In this document: one piece after another, positions 8,831-16,312 of the stretch
Position numbering within the stretch: position 1 is the first letter of the stretch
Layout: each line of letters opens with the position of its first letter
Assembly: GCA_020050685.1 (NCBI GenBank)
Contig: JAGVKG010000006.1
Coordinates: 1 to 64,000 of the forward strand
Reading direction: 5' to 3'
From: Candidatus Obscuribacterales bacterium
Lineage (GTDB): Bacteria; Cyanobacteriota; Vampirovibrionia; Obscuribacterales; Obscuribacteraceae
DNA: 64,000 nt
The notes under the pieces: generated by a model
Told to the model about the DNA's origin: nothing
What the model saw: the letters and a program-made list of their open reading frames with translations, nothing else
The model's database searches: none
Position numbers and translations under genes: made by a program

Positions 8831-9604
8831 CTATTTTGCTTCAGGCATCGTGCCACTATTTTGCATCGGATCGATTTCGTTGCTTGGCGGGGCTGAGCGA
8901 AGCAGCTCAAGCGCAGCATTGAGGCTATGAATTTGTCCTCGCAAATAATTTCCTTGCCGATCAACTGCATTTTGAACAAACGCACCACAAATGAAAACAC
9001 AAAGAATGATCAAGGCAGCAAGATAAAAGAGATGGCGATTCAAATAGCGCTGGGAATCACTGGAGGTTTTCTCATAAAGCTTGACTAGCGCATCATGCCT
9101 ATCTTTAACCTGGCCAAACCTCTCGTCCAGTTTGCCTCTCATATCTGATGAGGCCCTGCTGATCTGCGATTCCAAATAAAGAACTTGTCTTTGCAGCTCA
9201 GGAAAAATATGTGAACCAGAGGCGCTAATCTTTTCCTTGTCGCCTTTGCCTTCAAGGACTTTAGGATCAATGCCTTTGCTTTCCAGCAATTCCATGAGTC
9301 CGGCAATTGCATCTTCGACTTCCTTCGGGCTGCCTTGGCGCATCACGCTTAAGTGGTCTTCGATTTCCTCAAGACGGCGCGTCAATTTGGCCGTCGCCTG
9401 AGTGATGAGTGCCCGCAATTCTTCAATTGAATTGAGGCTAAGCTCCTCTTCCTCCCCATCAATAGGCGACACAAGTTCTTCGGCGTTCACGACTGGCTCG
9501 CCAGACTGTTCGGTCGTGCTCAATCTATCAATAGGCATAGGCTGCCAACCACCAGAATCCCTTGGTACACCTAGATATTCATTCCCCGAGGGCTTGGTTT
9601 TCAA
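8831..9604 (-). CDS. coiled-coil protein with one membrane segment
   Basis: An unrecognised protein of up to 257 residues. The N-terminal third is acidic and polar. Two helical, coiled-coil-like stretches follow (SIEELRALITQATAKLTRRL and LQRQVLYLESQISRASSDM). A single membrane helix follows at about residues 187-205 (FYLAALIILCVFICGAFVQ), then a short C-terminal part (GQIHSLNAALELL). Topology is therefore a large N-terminal domain and a short tail across the membrane. The first possible start is a TTG at 9604 directly after an in-frame TGA; an ATG at 9538 is the alternative. The frame continues upstream of that TGA in a 37-codon frame, described separately. Confidence 0.7.
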   Translation of the reverse strand: MKTKPSGNEYLGVPRDSGGWQPMPIDRLSTTEQSGEPVVNAEELVSPIDGEEEELSLNSIEELRALITQATAKLTRRLEEIEDHLSVMRQGSPKEVEDAIAGLMELLESKGIDPKVLEGKGDKEKISASGSHIFPELQRQVLYLESQISRASSDMRGKLDERFGQVKDRHDALVKLYEKTSSDSQRYLNRHLFYLAALIILCVFICGAFVQNAVDRQGNYLRGQIHSLNAALELLRSAPPSNEIDPMQNSGTMPEAK

Positions 9605-9718
9605 TCACAATTTCTGAGCCGGCATTGCCGTGGAAAGCTTGCTGGAAACCTGCACCGGGCGAATATTTACCCAAATACTTGCGGCAAAAATCACCGCCAA
9701 CCCAAGCTGGGCCAGCAT
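9605..9718 (-). CDS. 37-residue membrane peptide frame ending at the next start
   Basis: An ATG-started frame with AGGA about 9 bases upstream encodes a peptide with a hydrophobic helix (LAQLGLAVIFAASIWVNI) and ends in TGA. The next codon, in the same frame, is the TTG of the 257-residue protein. It could be a separate small membrane protein, an upstream frame coupled to the next gene, or the true N-terminus of the next gene cut by a nonsense mutation. The sequence alone does not decide. Confidence 0.4.
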   Translation of the reverse strand: MLAQLGLAVIFAASIWVNIRPVQVSSKLSTAMPAQKL

Positions 9719-9766
9719 TTTGCTAATCCTGCCCGCCTACCAGGCAGCGTATCTGATTAGTTAAAT

Positions 9767-10024
9767 TTAGCCGGTGCCTTTGCCAGAGGTATAACTGGTC
9801 ATGCCAGCGATTGCCTTATGAGGACTGTAGACTCGCTGCACTTCAATGGTCTTTATCTGCCGTTTGTCAGAGGAATAAGACAAGGGTACATAAGGACCCC
9901 AATAGGTTCCATCGACGGAGACTTTTTTGGATTTGTACTGAGAAACAAATTTCTCAGGAATTGCTAAGAATGCCAAGGCTGCCAATGTGCAGATAAAAGC
10001 TGCTAACAGATAGAGTTCGGTCAT
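9767..10024 (-). CDS. small membrane protein, unknown
   Basis: From the ATG at 10024 this is an 85-residue protein (MTELYLLAAFICTLAALAFL at the start) with an N-terminal membrane helix and a polar remainder (SKKVSVDGTYWGPYVPLSY, TIEVQRVYSPHKAIAG). The frame can be extended to a TTG at 10078, but the hydrophobic N-terminus argues for 10024; neither start has a strong ribosome site. The gene is followed 48 bases later by the small membrane frame at 9605-9718, so three membrane proteins may form one transcript. No family recognised. Confidence 0.6.
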   Translation of the reverse strand: MTELYLLAAFICTLAALAFLAIPEKFVSQYKSKKVSVDGTYWGPYVPLSYSSDKRQIKTIEVQRVYSPHKAIAGMTSYTSGKGTG

Positions 10025-10144
10025 AACCGCTGATTTGCCTCGTTTCCAAGAAACGAAGGAATGATAGAACAGAGCCAATCGGTTGTCGATAGTGAAATTA
10101 CTAATCTCTAAGAATGTCCTGGGAAGAATGCCCTTGGTAAAACG

Positions 10145-10173
10145 CCAAAAGGCAGGTATTACCTGCCTTTTGG
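10145..10173. terminator. strong bidirectional terminator hairpin
   Basis: CCAAAAGGCAGGTA and TACCTGCCTTTTGG form a perfect 14-bp inverted repeat around one base. On the minus strand it is followed by a T-rich stretch, so it can end the transcript of the small gene at 10274-10435. Confidence 0.75.
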
Positions 10174-10204
10174 TTCTGATTGTCCCTTTGGGATTGCCTC
10201 TATG

Positions 10205-10270
10205 AGATTGCGTCTTCTAGATGGCTATTTAGATTGCTCTAGTTAGATTGCGTAATTTTGATGGCTAAAT
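10205..10270. repeat. degenerate 26-bp direct repeat
   Basis: Two 26-base copies at 10205-10230 and 10245-10270 begin AGATTGCGT and end GATGGCTA followed by three A/T bases; a partial copy starting AGATTGCTCT lies between them (10231-10244). They sit between the terminator and the small gene at 10274. No coding sense seen. Confidence 0.7.
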
Positions 10271-10273
10271 TGT

Positions 10274-10435
10274 TTACCGGTTCATAACGTCAGCTAGGTC
10301 TTTGTAAATCACTGCAAGCTGCTTAGTTACTTGAGCACTGGCTGGCTCTTCTTCAGCATATCTAGTGAATTCAGCAGCTTTGCCTTCAAACAGATGGCGG
10401 AGTCGATCCTCGAACGCTTGAATGAGATCTTTCAT
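10274..10435 (-). CDS. small helical cytoplasmic protein
   Basis: A 53-residue acidic protein starting MKDLIQAFEDRLRHLFEGK and ending DLADVMNR, predicted all-helical. The ATG at 10435 is preferred over an upstream in-frame ATG at 10462 because the latter adds a short Cys/His-rich stretch with no family feel. Ribosome site is a weak GGGG. It is followed by the repeat and terminator at 10145-10270, which supports a single-gene transcript. Function unknown. Confidence 0.55.
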   Translation of the reverse strand: MKDLIQAFEDRLRHLFEGKAAEFTRYAEEEPASAQVTKQLAVIYKDLADVMNR

Positions 10436-10573
10436 ATGTGCGCCCCTATCATGCGTGCACAAAAGACACAGACAATGTCTGCGGTTCTTTTATTAAGTTG
10501 GGAGAAGTGAGTTAATTCTTGCTCAAAGTCTGCTGAAGGACAATACCCTGACAGCACCATTTAACCTAAACGG

Positions 10574-10643
10574 CAAAGATTTATCTTTGTCCCTCTGATT
10601 TTTCCAAGGTAACCAACCGGCTCAACAGGGTAAGATCATCTTA
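10574..10643. promoter_or_regulatory. paired AAGAT/ATCTT palindromes before the PucR-like gene
   Basis: CAAAGAT-TT-ATCTTTG at 10574-10589 and TAAGAT-C-ATCTTA at 10631-10643 share the core AAGAT/ATCTT. The second ends 15 bases before the ATG, covering the place of the ribosome site or promoter. They are good candidates for the operator of the adjacent regulator. The rest of the 223-base gap shows nothing clear. Confidence 0.45.
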
Positions 10644-10658
10644 AAAGCAGCACCCTGT

Positions 10659-12287
10659 ATGCAATTTCGAAATCAGCCGACCTTAAGCCAGTTGCTGACT
10701 TCCGAAGCCCTTTCGGAAGTGCAGATTCTCTATGGCAAACAGCATTTTGGCAAACCTATTGCCAATGTGGTGACGAGCCTTTCGCCACCGCCCAGGCAAA
10801 ACAGCCTTTTGGTAATTCGCGCCAATTCCTTGGCTCAGGGCGACTTGCCCGTCTTAAGGACATTGGCAGCGGTAATTGTCGTGCGCCCTTATTTAGTCCC
10901 GCAGGAAGCCAAGGCAGGCGGCATTGCCCAAGCCGGCGCCAGTGCCGTTGCCCAAATATCGCTTGATCACGAATTGCAGAGGCTAATAAAAATTTGTACT
11001 CAGGCTGAGGTGCCCTTACTTCTCATGCCTGGTTTTGGTGAACCAACACAAGCGGCAGAAGATATTCGCCAGGCTTTCTTGGCGGAAGTGAAACGCACAA
11101 GCGCTGGTTTTTATGCCCAACTTATCGGACTCGTTCTTGAGGAAGGGCTATCTGCCCTGATCGAAGAAGTGAGCACTTGGATTGAGCGGCCGATGGCAAT
11201 TGAGACACCGGACTTTAATATCCTGGCTGCCAAGAACATGGGTCCGACACCACCAACTCAACAAAAGACTTTGAAAGATCAAGTGGCTGCACTATTGCAC
11301 AAGGCCCCTGAGTCGCAAGCAGAAGAATCGAGCAAGTGGGTGCCACAACAAGCTATAAAAGTAGGGCGCCGTTATATCATGCCTATCTTTTTGCAAGGCT
11401 CAACCGTTGGTTACATTTCCGCCACCGTGCGTCCAAACGATGATCTCGAGCCGATAAACGAATGTCTTACTGCTGCAGCAATTGCCGCAATGGCTGATCT
11501 CAATTACAGACAAAAAGACGTATCGGCTCAATCGGCAACATACCAAAGTTTGCTCAAGGACTTGCTGGCAGAAAGGCCTTTATCGACATCTGATATCGAG
11601 CGAGTCGAGAGACACTTTGGTTTTGACCTTGCCGATGGCGTGATTGTTTTTGCAGCGCAATCCACAACTTCTCCCTTGCCTGTCGAACAACTGACCACGG
11701 CACCACAAGAGCGTTATGTCTTTTCCGAAGTGGAAGGCACGCAAGTGATTCTGGTGCCAGTAACAAAAAAAGCTGGTCGCACCTGGCAGCAAGAGGCTGA
11801 GCAATTAAACAACTTTTTACGCAAACTGACGCCTGATCTCAAACTGCAAATGGGCGTTAGCCGGCAAGTGGAAAACCTGCAAGACCTGGCTGACAGCTAC
11901 AAAGCGGCAAGGCAGGCCCTGGTGATTGGCTCAATGATCCATGGTGATGAGCCATTTGTAATGAATTACGGTGATCTGGGCATCAAGCGTTTGTTGTATA
12001 TGATGATAGATCATCCGGAGCTTGAGTTATTCTATGAGGAAAACCTCGCGCCTTTGGAAGCATACGATACTGAATGGGACAGCGAGCTAATACCGACTTT
12101 GCGAGTCTATCTAAAAGAGGGAGCCAATCTCAATTCTGCAGCGCGTGCCTTATTTATTCACAGACATACGCTAAGATATCGCCTGGAACAAATTGCTGAG
12201 ATTCTCAATTGCGATATTGATTCACAGGAAGTGCTGCTAAACTTGCAAATCGCGTTTTTGATTAAGGACATGAAGGGAAATACTTAA
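10659..12287 (+). CDS. PucR/CdaR-family transcriptional regulator
   Basis: A 542-residue regulator. The N-terminal ~120 residues match the PucR sensor domain (TLSQLLTSEALSEVQILYG). A GAF-like middle, residues ~160-300, carries an RYIMPIFLQGSTVGYI strand pattern. A degenerate GGDEF-like CdaR domain spans ~310-450 (GVSRQVENLQDLADSYKAARQAL), and the C-terminal PucR helix-turn-helix is at ~485-535 (NLNSAARALFIHRHTLRYRLEQI). This family controls catabolic genes, often for nitrogen compounds, by sensing a ligand. The ATG at 10659 has no evident ribosome site. It is followed 22 bases later by potA-like and potD-like genes, so a polyamine or related amine is a likely signal; that is inference. Confidence 0.85.
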   Translation: MQFRNQPTLSQLLTSEALSEVQILYGKQHFGKPIANVVTSLSPPPRQNSLLVIRANSLAQGDLPVLRTLAAVIVVRPYLVPQEAKAGGIAQAGASAVAQISLDHELQRLIKICTQAEVPLLLMPGFGEPTQAAEDIRQAFLAEVKRTSAGFYAQLIGLVLEEGLSALIEEVSTWIERPMAIETPDFNILAAKNMGPTPPTQQKTLKDQVAALLHKAPESQAEESSKWVPQQAIKVGRRYIMPIFLQGSTVGYISATVRPNDDLEPINECLTAAAIAAMADLNYRQKDVSAQSATYQSLLKDLLAERPLSTSDIERVERHFGFDLADGVIVFAAQSTTSPLPVEQLTTAPQERYVFSEVEGTQVILVPVTKKAGRTWQQEAEQLNNFLRKLTPDLKLQMGVSRQVENLQDLADSYKAARQALVIGSMIHGDEPFVMNYGDLGIKRLLYMMIDHPELELFYEENLAPLEAYDTEWDSELIPTLRVYLKEGANLNSAARALFIHRHTLRYRLEQIAEILNCDIDSQEVLLNLQIAFLIKDMKGNT

Positions 12288-12309
12288 TAAGTATTCGAAG
12301 AGGATAATT

Positions 12310-13518
12310 TTGAACGATATTGCTATCGATGTCATAGACGTTTGCAAATCATTTCAGTCTATGACGGCACTGAAGAAAATCAATTTGCAAATTGGTCAGG
12401 GTGAATTCTTTTCCCTGCTCGGCCCTTCTGGTTGTGGCAAGACCACGCTTTTACGCATCATTGCCGGATTTGAAACACCAACCGAAGGAAAAATTTTGGT
12501 GACAGGCCACGACATGTCGAATGTGCCACCACATAAGCGTCCAGTCAACATGGTGTTCCAAAGCTATGCGCTATTCCCTCATCTTTCCATTTTCGACAAC
12601 GTTGCTTATGGACTGAGAGCAAAAAAGTTATGCGCGGCATCTGAGATTCCCGGAAAAGTCAAAGCCGCACTTTCTATGGTCCGACTGCAAGAATATTCAG
12701 ATCGGCACCCGGCCCAGCTTTCAGGCGGTCAGCAACAACGCGTCGCCCTGGCGCGCGCCATCGTCAATCGTCCACAAGTGCTTTTGCTTGATGAACCACT
12801 TTCGGCGCTTGATTTAAAAATCCGCCAAGAGATGCAAGAAGAACTAAGCCGATTGCAGCGCGAACTTGGTATCACCTTTGTAATGGTGACACACGATCAA
12901 GGCGAGGCCCTTGCACTTTCCGATCGCATTGCTGTTCTGTTTAATGGCGATCTCGAGCAAGTCGGCGCACCAAAAGATATTTACGAGCACCCGAAAACCG
13001 CATTTGTTGCCAACTTCATTGGTCAATCTAATTTGATTGATTGTCAGGTTGTCGAAAGAAAGTCATCTTACGTACAAGTTAAAATCAACGATTCACTAAA
13101 CTTATGGGCGCTGGACAATCAAGACGTCTGTGCCATCACGGGCGATGACACGGTTATTTGGATTAGAACCGACGCGCTCAAACTTTTCACAAGTGAAGTT
13201 GGCGTTGGTTCGGTTCCTTCATCACCGGTAAACGTACCAGTCAATCGCTTCCCCGCTCGCGTAGTTAACAGAAGCTATCAAGGCACAACTATCGACTATC
13301 TTTTACGTACCGCATCCGTTGTCGATTTCCGCGCCTCCTGTGCAAACGAATCAGACCCAGGATTCTCTACCGGCGATACAGCTTTCATCGAACTCTCAGC
13401 AAATTGTGCCACCATTTTGCCCCGTCAGGCCCGCTGCCAAAGCCAGAGTGCCTCATCAGAGGCAACTCAACCGACGCAGTCCAAATCCCCAGATCAACAA
13501 GCTCTCGCCACTCGCTAA
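12310..13518 (+). CDS. potA: spermidine/putrescine-type ABC transporter ATPase
   Basis: ATP-binding subunit of a polyamine-type importer, 402 residues. Walker A is GPSGCGKTT, Q-loop FQSYALFPH, signature LSGGQQQRVALARA, Walker B VLLLDEPLSALD, and H-loop VTHDQ. A C-terminal TOBE-like domain follows from ~residue 240. The last ~40 residues are Ser/Gln/Thr-rich and unusual for PotA. The start is TTG with GAGGA 6 bases upstream. It follows the PucR-like regulator and precedes potD. Genes for the two permease subunits (potB, potC) are not found here or elsewhere in the window. Confidence 0.88.
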   Translation: MNDIAIDVIDVCKSFQSMTALKKINLQIGQGEFFSLLGPSGCGKTTLLRIIAGFETPTEGKILVTGHDMSNVPPHKRPVNMVFQSYALFPHLSIFDNVAYGLRAKKLCAASEIPGKVKAALSMVRLQEYSDRHPAQLSGGQQQRVALARAIVNRPQVLLLDEPLSALDLKIRQEMQEELSRLQRELGITFVMVTHDQGEALALSDRIAVLFNGDLEQVGAPKDIYEHPKTAFVANFIGQSNLIDCQVVERKSSYVQVKINDSLNLWALDNQDVCAITGDDTVIWIRTDALKLFTSEVGVGSVPSSPVNVPVNRFPARVVNRSYQGTTIDYLLRTASVVDFRASCANESDPGFSTGDTAFIELSANCATILPRQARCQSQSASSEATQPTQSKSPDQQALATR

Positions 13519-13615
13519 CGCCCATCCCAAATGTCATCCCGCGTCCCAAAATGTCATCATGGAAGCAAAGCGAAGGACCTCTCATACTTCGACGAAGCAC
13601 CAATTGCGAAGCAAC

Positions 13616-14698
13616 ATGCCCACCGACCAACTATCTCGCCGCCAATTCATCGCAAGCGCAATTACTGCTTGCAGTACATTCTCGTTAGCTGGTTGCACAA
13701 ACACACCAATGACGACTCAACCATCAACCCAACTAAATATCTTCAGCTGGGCAGATTATCTCTTTCCAGATGCGATTGCCCAATTCGAACAACGCTACGG
13801 CATTCACGTCAATTACGATACATACGCTTCGAACGAGTCATTACTTGCCAAACTGCAAGCCGGTGCCTCAAATTATGACGTGATAGTTCCGACCAGCTAC
13901 ATGGTAATTACACTCAACAAATTAGGACTCTTATCCAGGCTCGACAAAGCGAAGCTGCCGAATTTCAAATACGTGCTGCCTAGATTTCAAAATCCAACTT
14001 TCGATCCGCATTGCGAACACACCGTTCCATACACTTGGGGCACGACAGGAATTGCCTTTAACGCAAAAGCCTTCAGCAATGACGAAAAACAATTTCCCAA
14101 AGATTGGGATGTTTTTTGGGACAAAAACCTTGCCTTGCGCATGACACTTCTCGATGATGCAAGAGAAACTCTCGGAATGGCTCTCAAGCGCAGAGGACAT
14201 TCTTACAACAGCCTGGATAAAACGCAGATACAAGACGCCTGCAACGATCTAAAACAGCAAAAGCCACTGGTCATGAGTTACACATCAGATCAAGTAATTA
14301 TCCAGTTGGCATCAGGTGACAGTCTCGCATCGCTTGCATACAGTGGCGACGTCTACCAAGCAATTCGCGACAACAAAGATGTGCGATACAGGATTCCAGA
14401 AAGTGGTGCATCCATCTGGAGCGATAACCTTTGCATCCCAGAATCTGCCCCACACAAAGAAAATGCCTACAAGTGGCTGAACTTTATGATGGAGCCAGAA
14501 ATTGCTGCAGCCTGTGCAAACTACACTCGTTATGCAACGCCCAATGAAAAAGCGCAAAAACTGATCGAGCCCGAGCTGCTCACCGACAAAAATCTCTATC
14601 CACCAGAAAACATCTTGGCCAAGTGCGAAGAAATCGGCGACATCGGCTCAATGATTTTCTTTTACGATCAAATGTGGACAGAATTGAAATGCTCATAA
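13616..14698 (+). CDS. potD: polyamine-binding lipoprotein of an ABC transporter
   Basis: Solute-binding protein of the SBP_bac_1/PotD type, 360 residues. The N-terminus SRRQFIASAITACSTFSLAGC combines a twin-arginine-like SRRxFI motif with a lipobox (LAGC), so a Tat-exported lipoprotein is likely. The mature part opens LNIFSWADYLFPDAI and contains YDVIVPTSYMV and PYTWGTTGIAFN, typical of PotD, and ends with the CIPESAPHKENAYKWLNFM segment. The frame extends upstream, but the ATG at 13616 gives the proper signal peptide. A near-duplicate TCCCAAAATGTCATC lies twice between potA and this gene (13525-13558). Confidence 0.88.
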   Translation: MPTDQLSRRQFIASAITACSTFSLAGCTNTPMTTQPSTQLNIFSWADYLFPDAIAQFEQRYGIHVNYDTYASNESLLAKLQAGASNYDVIVPTSYMVITLNKLGLLSRLDKAKLPNFKYVLPRFQNPTFDPHCEHTVPYTWGTTGIAFNAKAFSNDEKQFPKDWDVFWDKNLALRMTLLDDARETLGMALKRRGHSYNSLDKTQIQDACNDLKQQKPLVMSYTSDQVIIQLASGDSLASLAYSGDVYQAIRDNKDVRYRIPESGASIWSDNLCIPESAPHKENAYKWLNFMMEPEIAAACANYTRYATPNEKAQKLIEPELLTDKNLYPPENILAKCEEIGDIGSMIFFYDQMWTELKCS

Positions 14699-14728
14699 AA
14701 TGCTGTTCAATTTCACCGGTTGCCTGAC

Positions 14729-14757
14729 TTGACAAAAAAATCCCAAAGCGGGATAAT
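14729..14757 (+). promoter_or_regulatory. higBA promoter with embedded palindrome
   Basis: A near-consensus promoter: TTGACA at 14729-14734, a 17-base spacer, GATAAT at 14752-14757. The spacer and -10 contain ATCCC-AAAGC-GGGAT (14740-14754), placed where a bound HigA would block RNA polymerase. The expected transcription start (~14764) coincides with the higB GTG codon. The same palindrome with a 6-base spacer occurs before the orphan HigA-like gene at 54431-54446. Confidence 0.75.
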
Positions 14758-14763
14758 GACAAT

Positions 14764-15045
14764 GTGCAAATCATCAATCACAATGCAATTGTCAGATTTG
14801 CGGATGCTCAACCAGCATCTCGGCGGGCATTGTCCAGATGGGTCCAAATCTGTCAGTCCGCCAATTGGCGTAATCTAGTGGATGTCAGACACGATTTTAG
14901 ACACGCAGACACAGTCAAAGGAAGAACCATCTTCAATATACATGGCAATCATTACCGTCTAATTTGCGCAATTAATTATGCAACGCAACAAGTATTCATA
15001 GATCAGGTTTTGACACACGAGGATTACAACAAATGGAAGCCATAA
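14764..15045 (+). CDS. higB: HigB-type mRNA interferase toxin
   Basis: A 93-residue toxin of the HigB (RelE-superfamily) type that cuts mRNA on the ribosome. Family features are the ALSRWVQICQSANWRNLVDV helix-turn, the DTVKGRTIFNIHGNHYRLI strand pair and the closing VFIDQVLTHEDYNKW, which carries the conserved TH-x-YDK-like motif. The start is GTG and there is no ribosome site, since the promoter places the transcript start on or next to this codon. The toxin comes first and overlaps the antitoxin by 13 bases, the usual order for higBA. Confidence 0.9.
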   Translation: MQIINHNAIVRFADAQPASRRALSRWVQICQSANWRNLVDVRHDFRHADTVKGRTIFNIHGNHYRLICAINYATQQVFIDQVLTHEDYNKWKP

Positions 15046-15476
15046 GAAGTAAAAACAAAGAAAGAGTTGTAACCAAGCAATACCTTGGTTTAATTCACAA
15101 ATTTCCTCTAATGCCCATTTCGAACGAAAGACAACTCAAGCTGGCCATTGAGGTAATGCGTGATCTAATGACAAGATTTGACAAATTAACAACCAGTGAA
15201 AATGCTTATTTGTCTGTTTTAGGGGATTTAATTGCCAAATACGAAAAAGAACACTTCAGACCTCTATCCGCACCAATGACACCGGCCGAAGCACTGCAAT
15301 TTCTTTTAGAAGAAAGTGGTATCACTCAAACTGAACTTGCCAAAAGAACTGGTGTACAACAATCTCACATTTCAGAGTATATATCAGGCAAGCGGGATTT
15401 GGGCAAGGACAGCGTTGTCCGCCTAGCAAACTACTTTCGAGTAACAACCGATCTCTTTCTGCCACAAATTACTTAA
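15033..15476 (+). CDS. higA: HigA-type antitoxin
   Basis: A 147-residue antitoxin with an N-terminal helical toxin-binding part (LGLIHKFPLMPISNERQLKL, then ENAYLSVLGDLIAKYEKEH) and a C-terminal Xre helix-turn-helix (ALQFLLEESGITQTELAKRTG, SHISEYISGKRDLGKDSVVRL). It is expected to neutralise HigB and repress the shared promoter through the palindrome at 14740-14754. The architecture matches the orphan gene at 54505-54912 along the whole length (FPLxPI, LTxxExxYLxVLxDLIxKYE), showing the two are paralogues. Confidence 0.9.
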   Translation: MEAIRSKNKERVVTKQYLGLIHKFPLMPISNERQLKLAIEVMRDLMTRFDKLTTSENAYLSVLGDLIAKYEKEHFRPLSAPMTPAEALQFLLEESGITQTELAKRTGVQQSHISEYISGKRDLGKDSVVRLANYFRVTTDLFLPQIT

Positions 15477-15498
15477 GCAGCCTTACGTACAAGCAAAC

Positions 15499-16266
15499 TT
15501 GGCAGCTCCAGTGGACTACTTTAAACATCAGCTTACACATTTTTTGACGATATTGATCTTGTTCACTGTCCTTCCCGACACTTGCATTGGCAAAGATTCG
15601 TCAACAGATCAACGTGTCGATTACTCCGCGAGGCGCATCAATATGGTTGAAAGCCAAATCAGGCGACGCGGAATCAACGATGCGCGAGTTCTCGATGTGA
15701 TGCGCACCACACCAAGACATCTCTTCGTACCAAACAGCGTGAGAAGATTCAGCTACGAAGATGGCGCATTACCAATTGGCTATAGTCAAACAATTTCGCA
15801 ACCAATTGTCGTTGCCACCATGACCGAGGCCTTACGATTGAAACCAACCGACCGCGTATTGGAAATCGGCACCGGCTCAGGCTATCAGGCAGCAATACTT
15901 TCCAAGCTCGCGTCTCAGATCTATACAATTGAAATCGTAAAACCGCTTGCCGAGCAAGCCAGAAGGACGTTATCGGCACTTGGCTATCGCAATGTCTTTG
16001 TGCGTTCCGGTAATGGCTATTTAGGCTGGCCGGAAAAGGCACCATTTGATGCCATCATTGTTACCGCTGCTCCGGATGAGGTTCCTCAAACGTTGATCAA
16101 TCAACTAGCTGACAATGGTCGCATGGTAATTCCGGTTGGCACAGGACTACAAAGTCTAATTCGATTGACAAAGCAAGGCACAAGAATCAAGAAAGAAGAA
16201 CTGCTGCCAGTCATGTTCGTACCCATGATCGGCAAGCCCGGTAAGAGCAAACATCCACTCAATTAG
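15499..16266 (+). CDS. pcm: protein-L-isoaspartate methyltransferase, probably exported
   Basis: Repairs isoaspartyl residues in damaged proteins using S-adenosylmethionine. Core motifs are complete: RHLFVP, ALPIGYSQTISQPIVVATMT, VLEIGTGSGYQAAIL (SAM site), DAIIVTAAPDEVP and GRMVIPVG. Unlike the usual cytoplasmic enzyme, it carries ~35 extra N-terminal residues with a hydrophobic stretch (FLTILILFTVLPDTCIG), so export or membrane anchoring is likely. The start is TTG at 15499 without a clear ribosome site. It lies between two toxin-antitoxin pairs, 22 bases after higA, and may share its transcript. Confidence 0.9.
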   Translation: MAAPVDYFKHQLTHFLTILILFTVLPDTCIGKDSSTDQRVDYSARRINMVESQIRRRGINDARVLDVMRTTPRHLFVPNSVRRFSYEDGALPIGYSQTISQPIVVATMTEALRLKPTDRVLEIGTGSGYQAAILSKLASQIYTIEIVKPLAEQARRTLSALGYRNVFVRSGNGYLGWPEKAPFDAIIVTAAPDEVPQTLINQLADNGRMVIPVGTGLQSLIRLTKQGTRIKKEELLPVMFVPMIGKPGKSKHPLN

Positions 16267-16268
16267 TA

Positions 16269-16301
16269 CATTTGATATAATTACTATAGTTATATCAAAT
16301 G
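16269..16301 (+). promoter_or_regulatory. operator-promoter of the Phd/PIN pair
   Basis: A perfect 12-bp inverted repeat, CATTTGATATAA and TTATATCAAATG, around a 9-base spacer. The left arm contains TATAAT (16276-16281), a good -10 box, so repressor binding would block transcription. GGGGA just downstream serves as ribosome site for the antitoxin. This is the expected autoregulatory site of a type II toxin-antitoxin operon. Confidence 0.75.
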
Positions 16302-16312
16302 GGGACAATAGC

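Noticed and set aside
13319-13615. Upstream extension of the potD frame
   Set aside because: It overlaps the end of potA and would bury the Tat/lipoprotein signal that starts at 13616.
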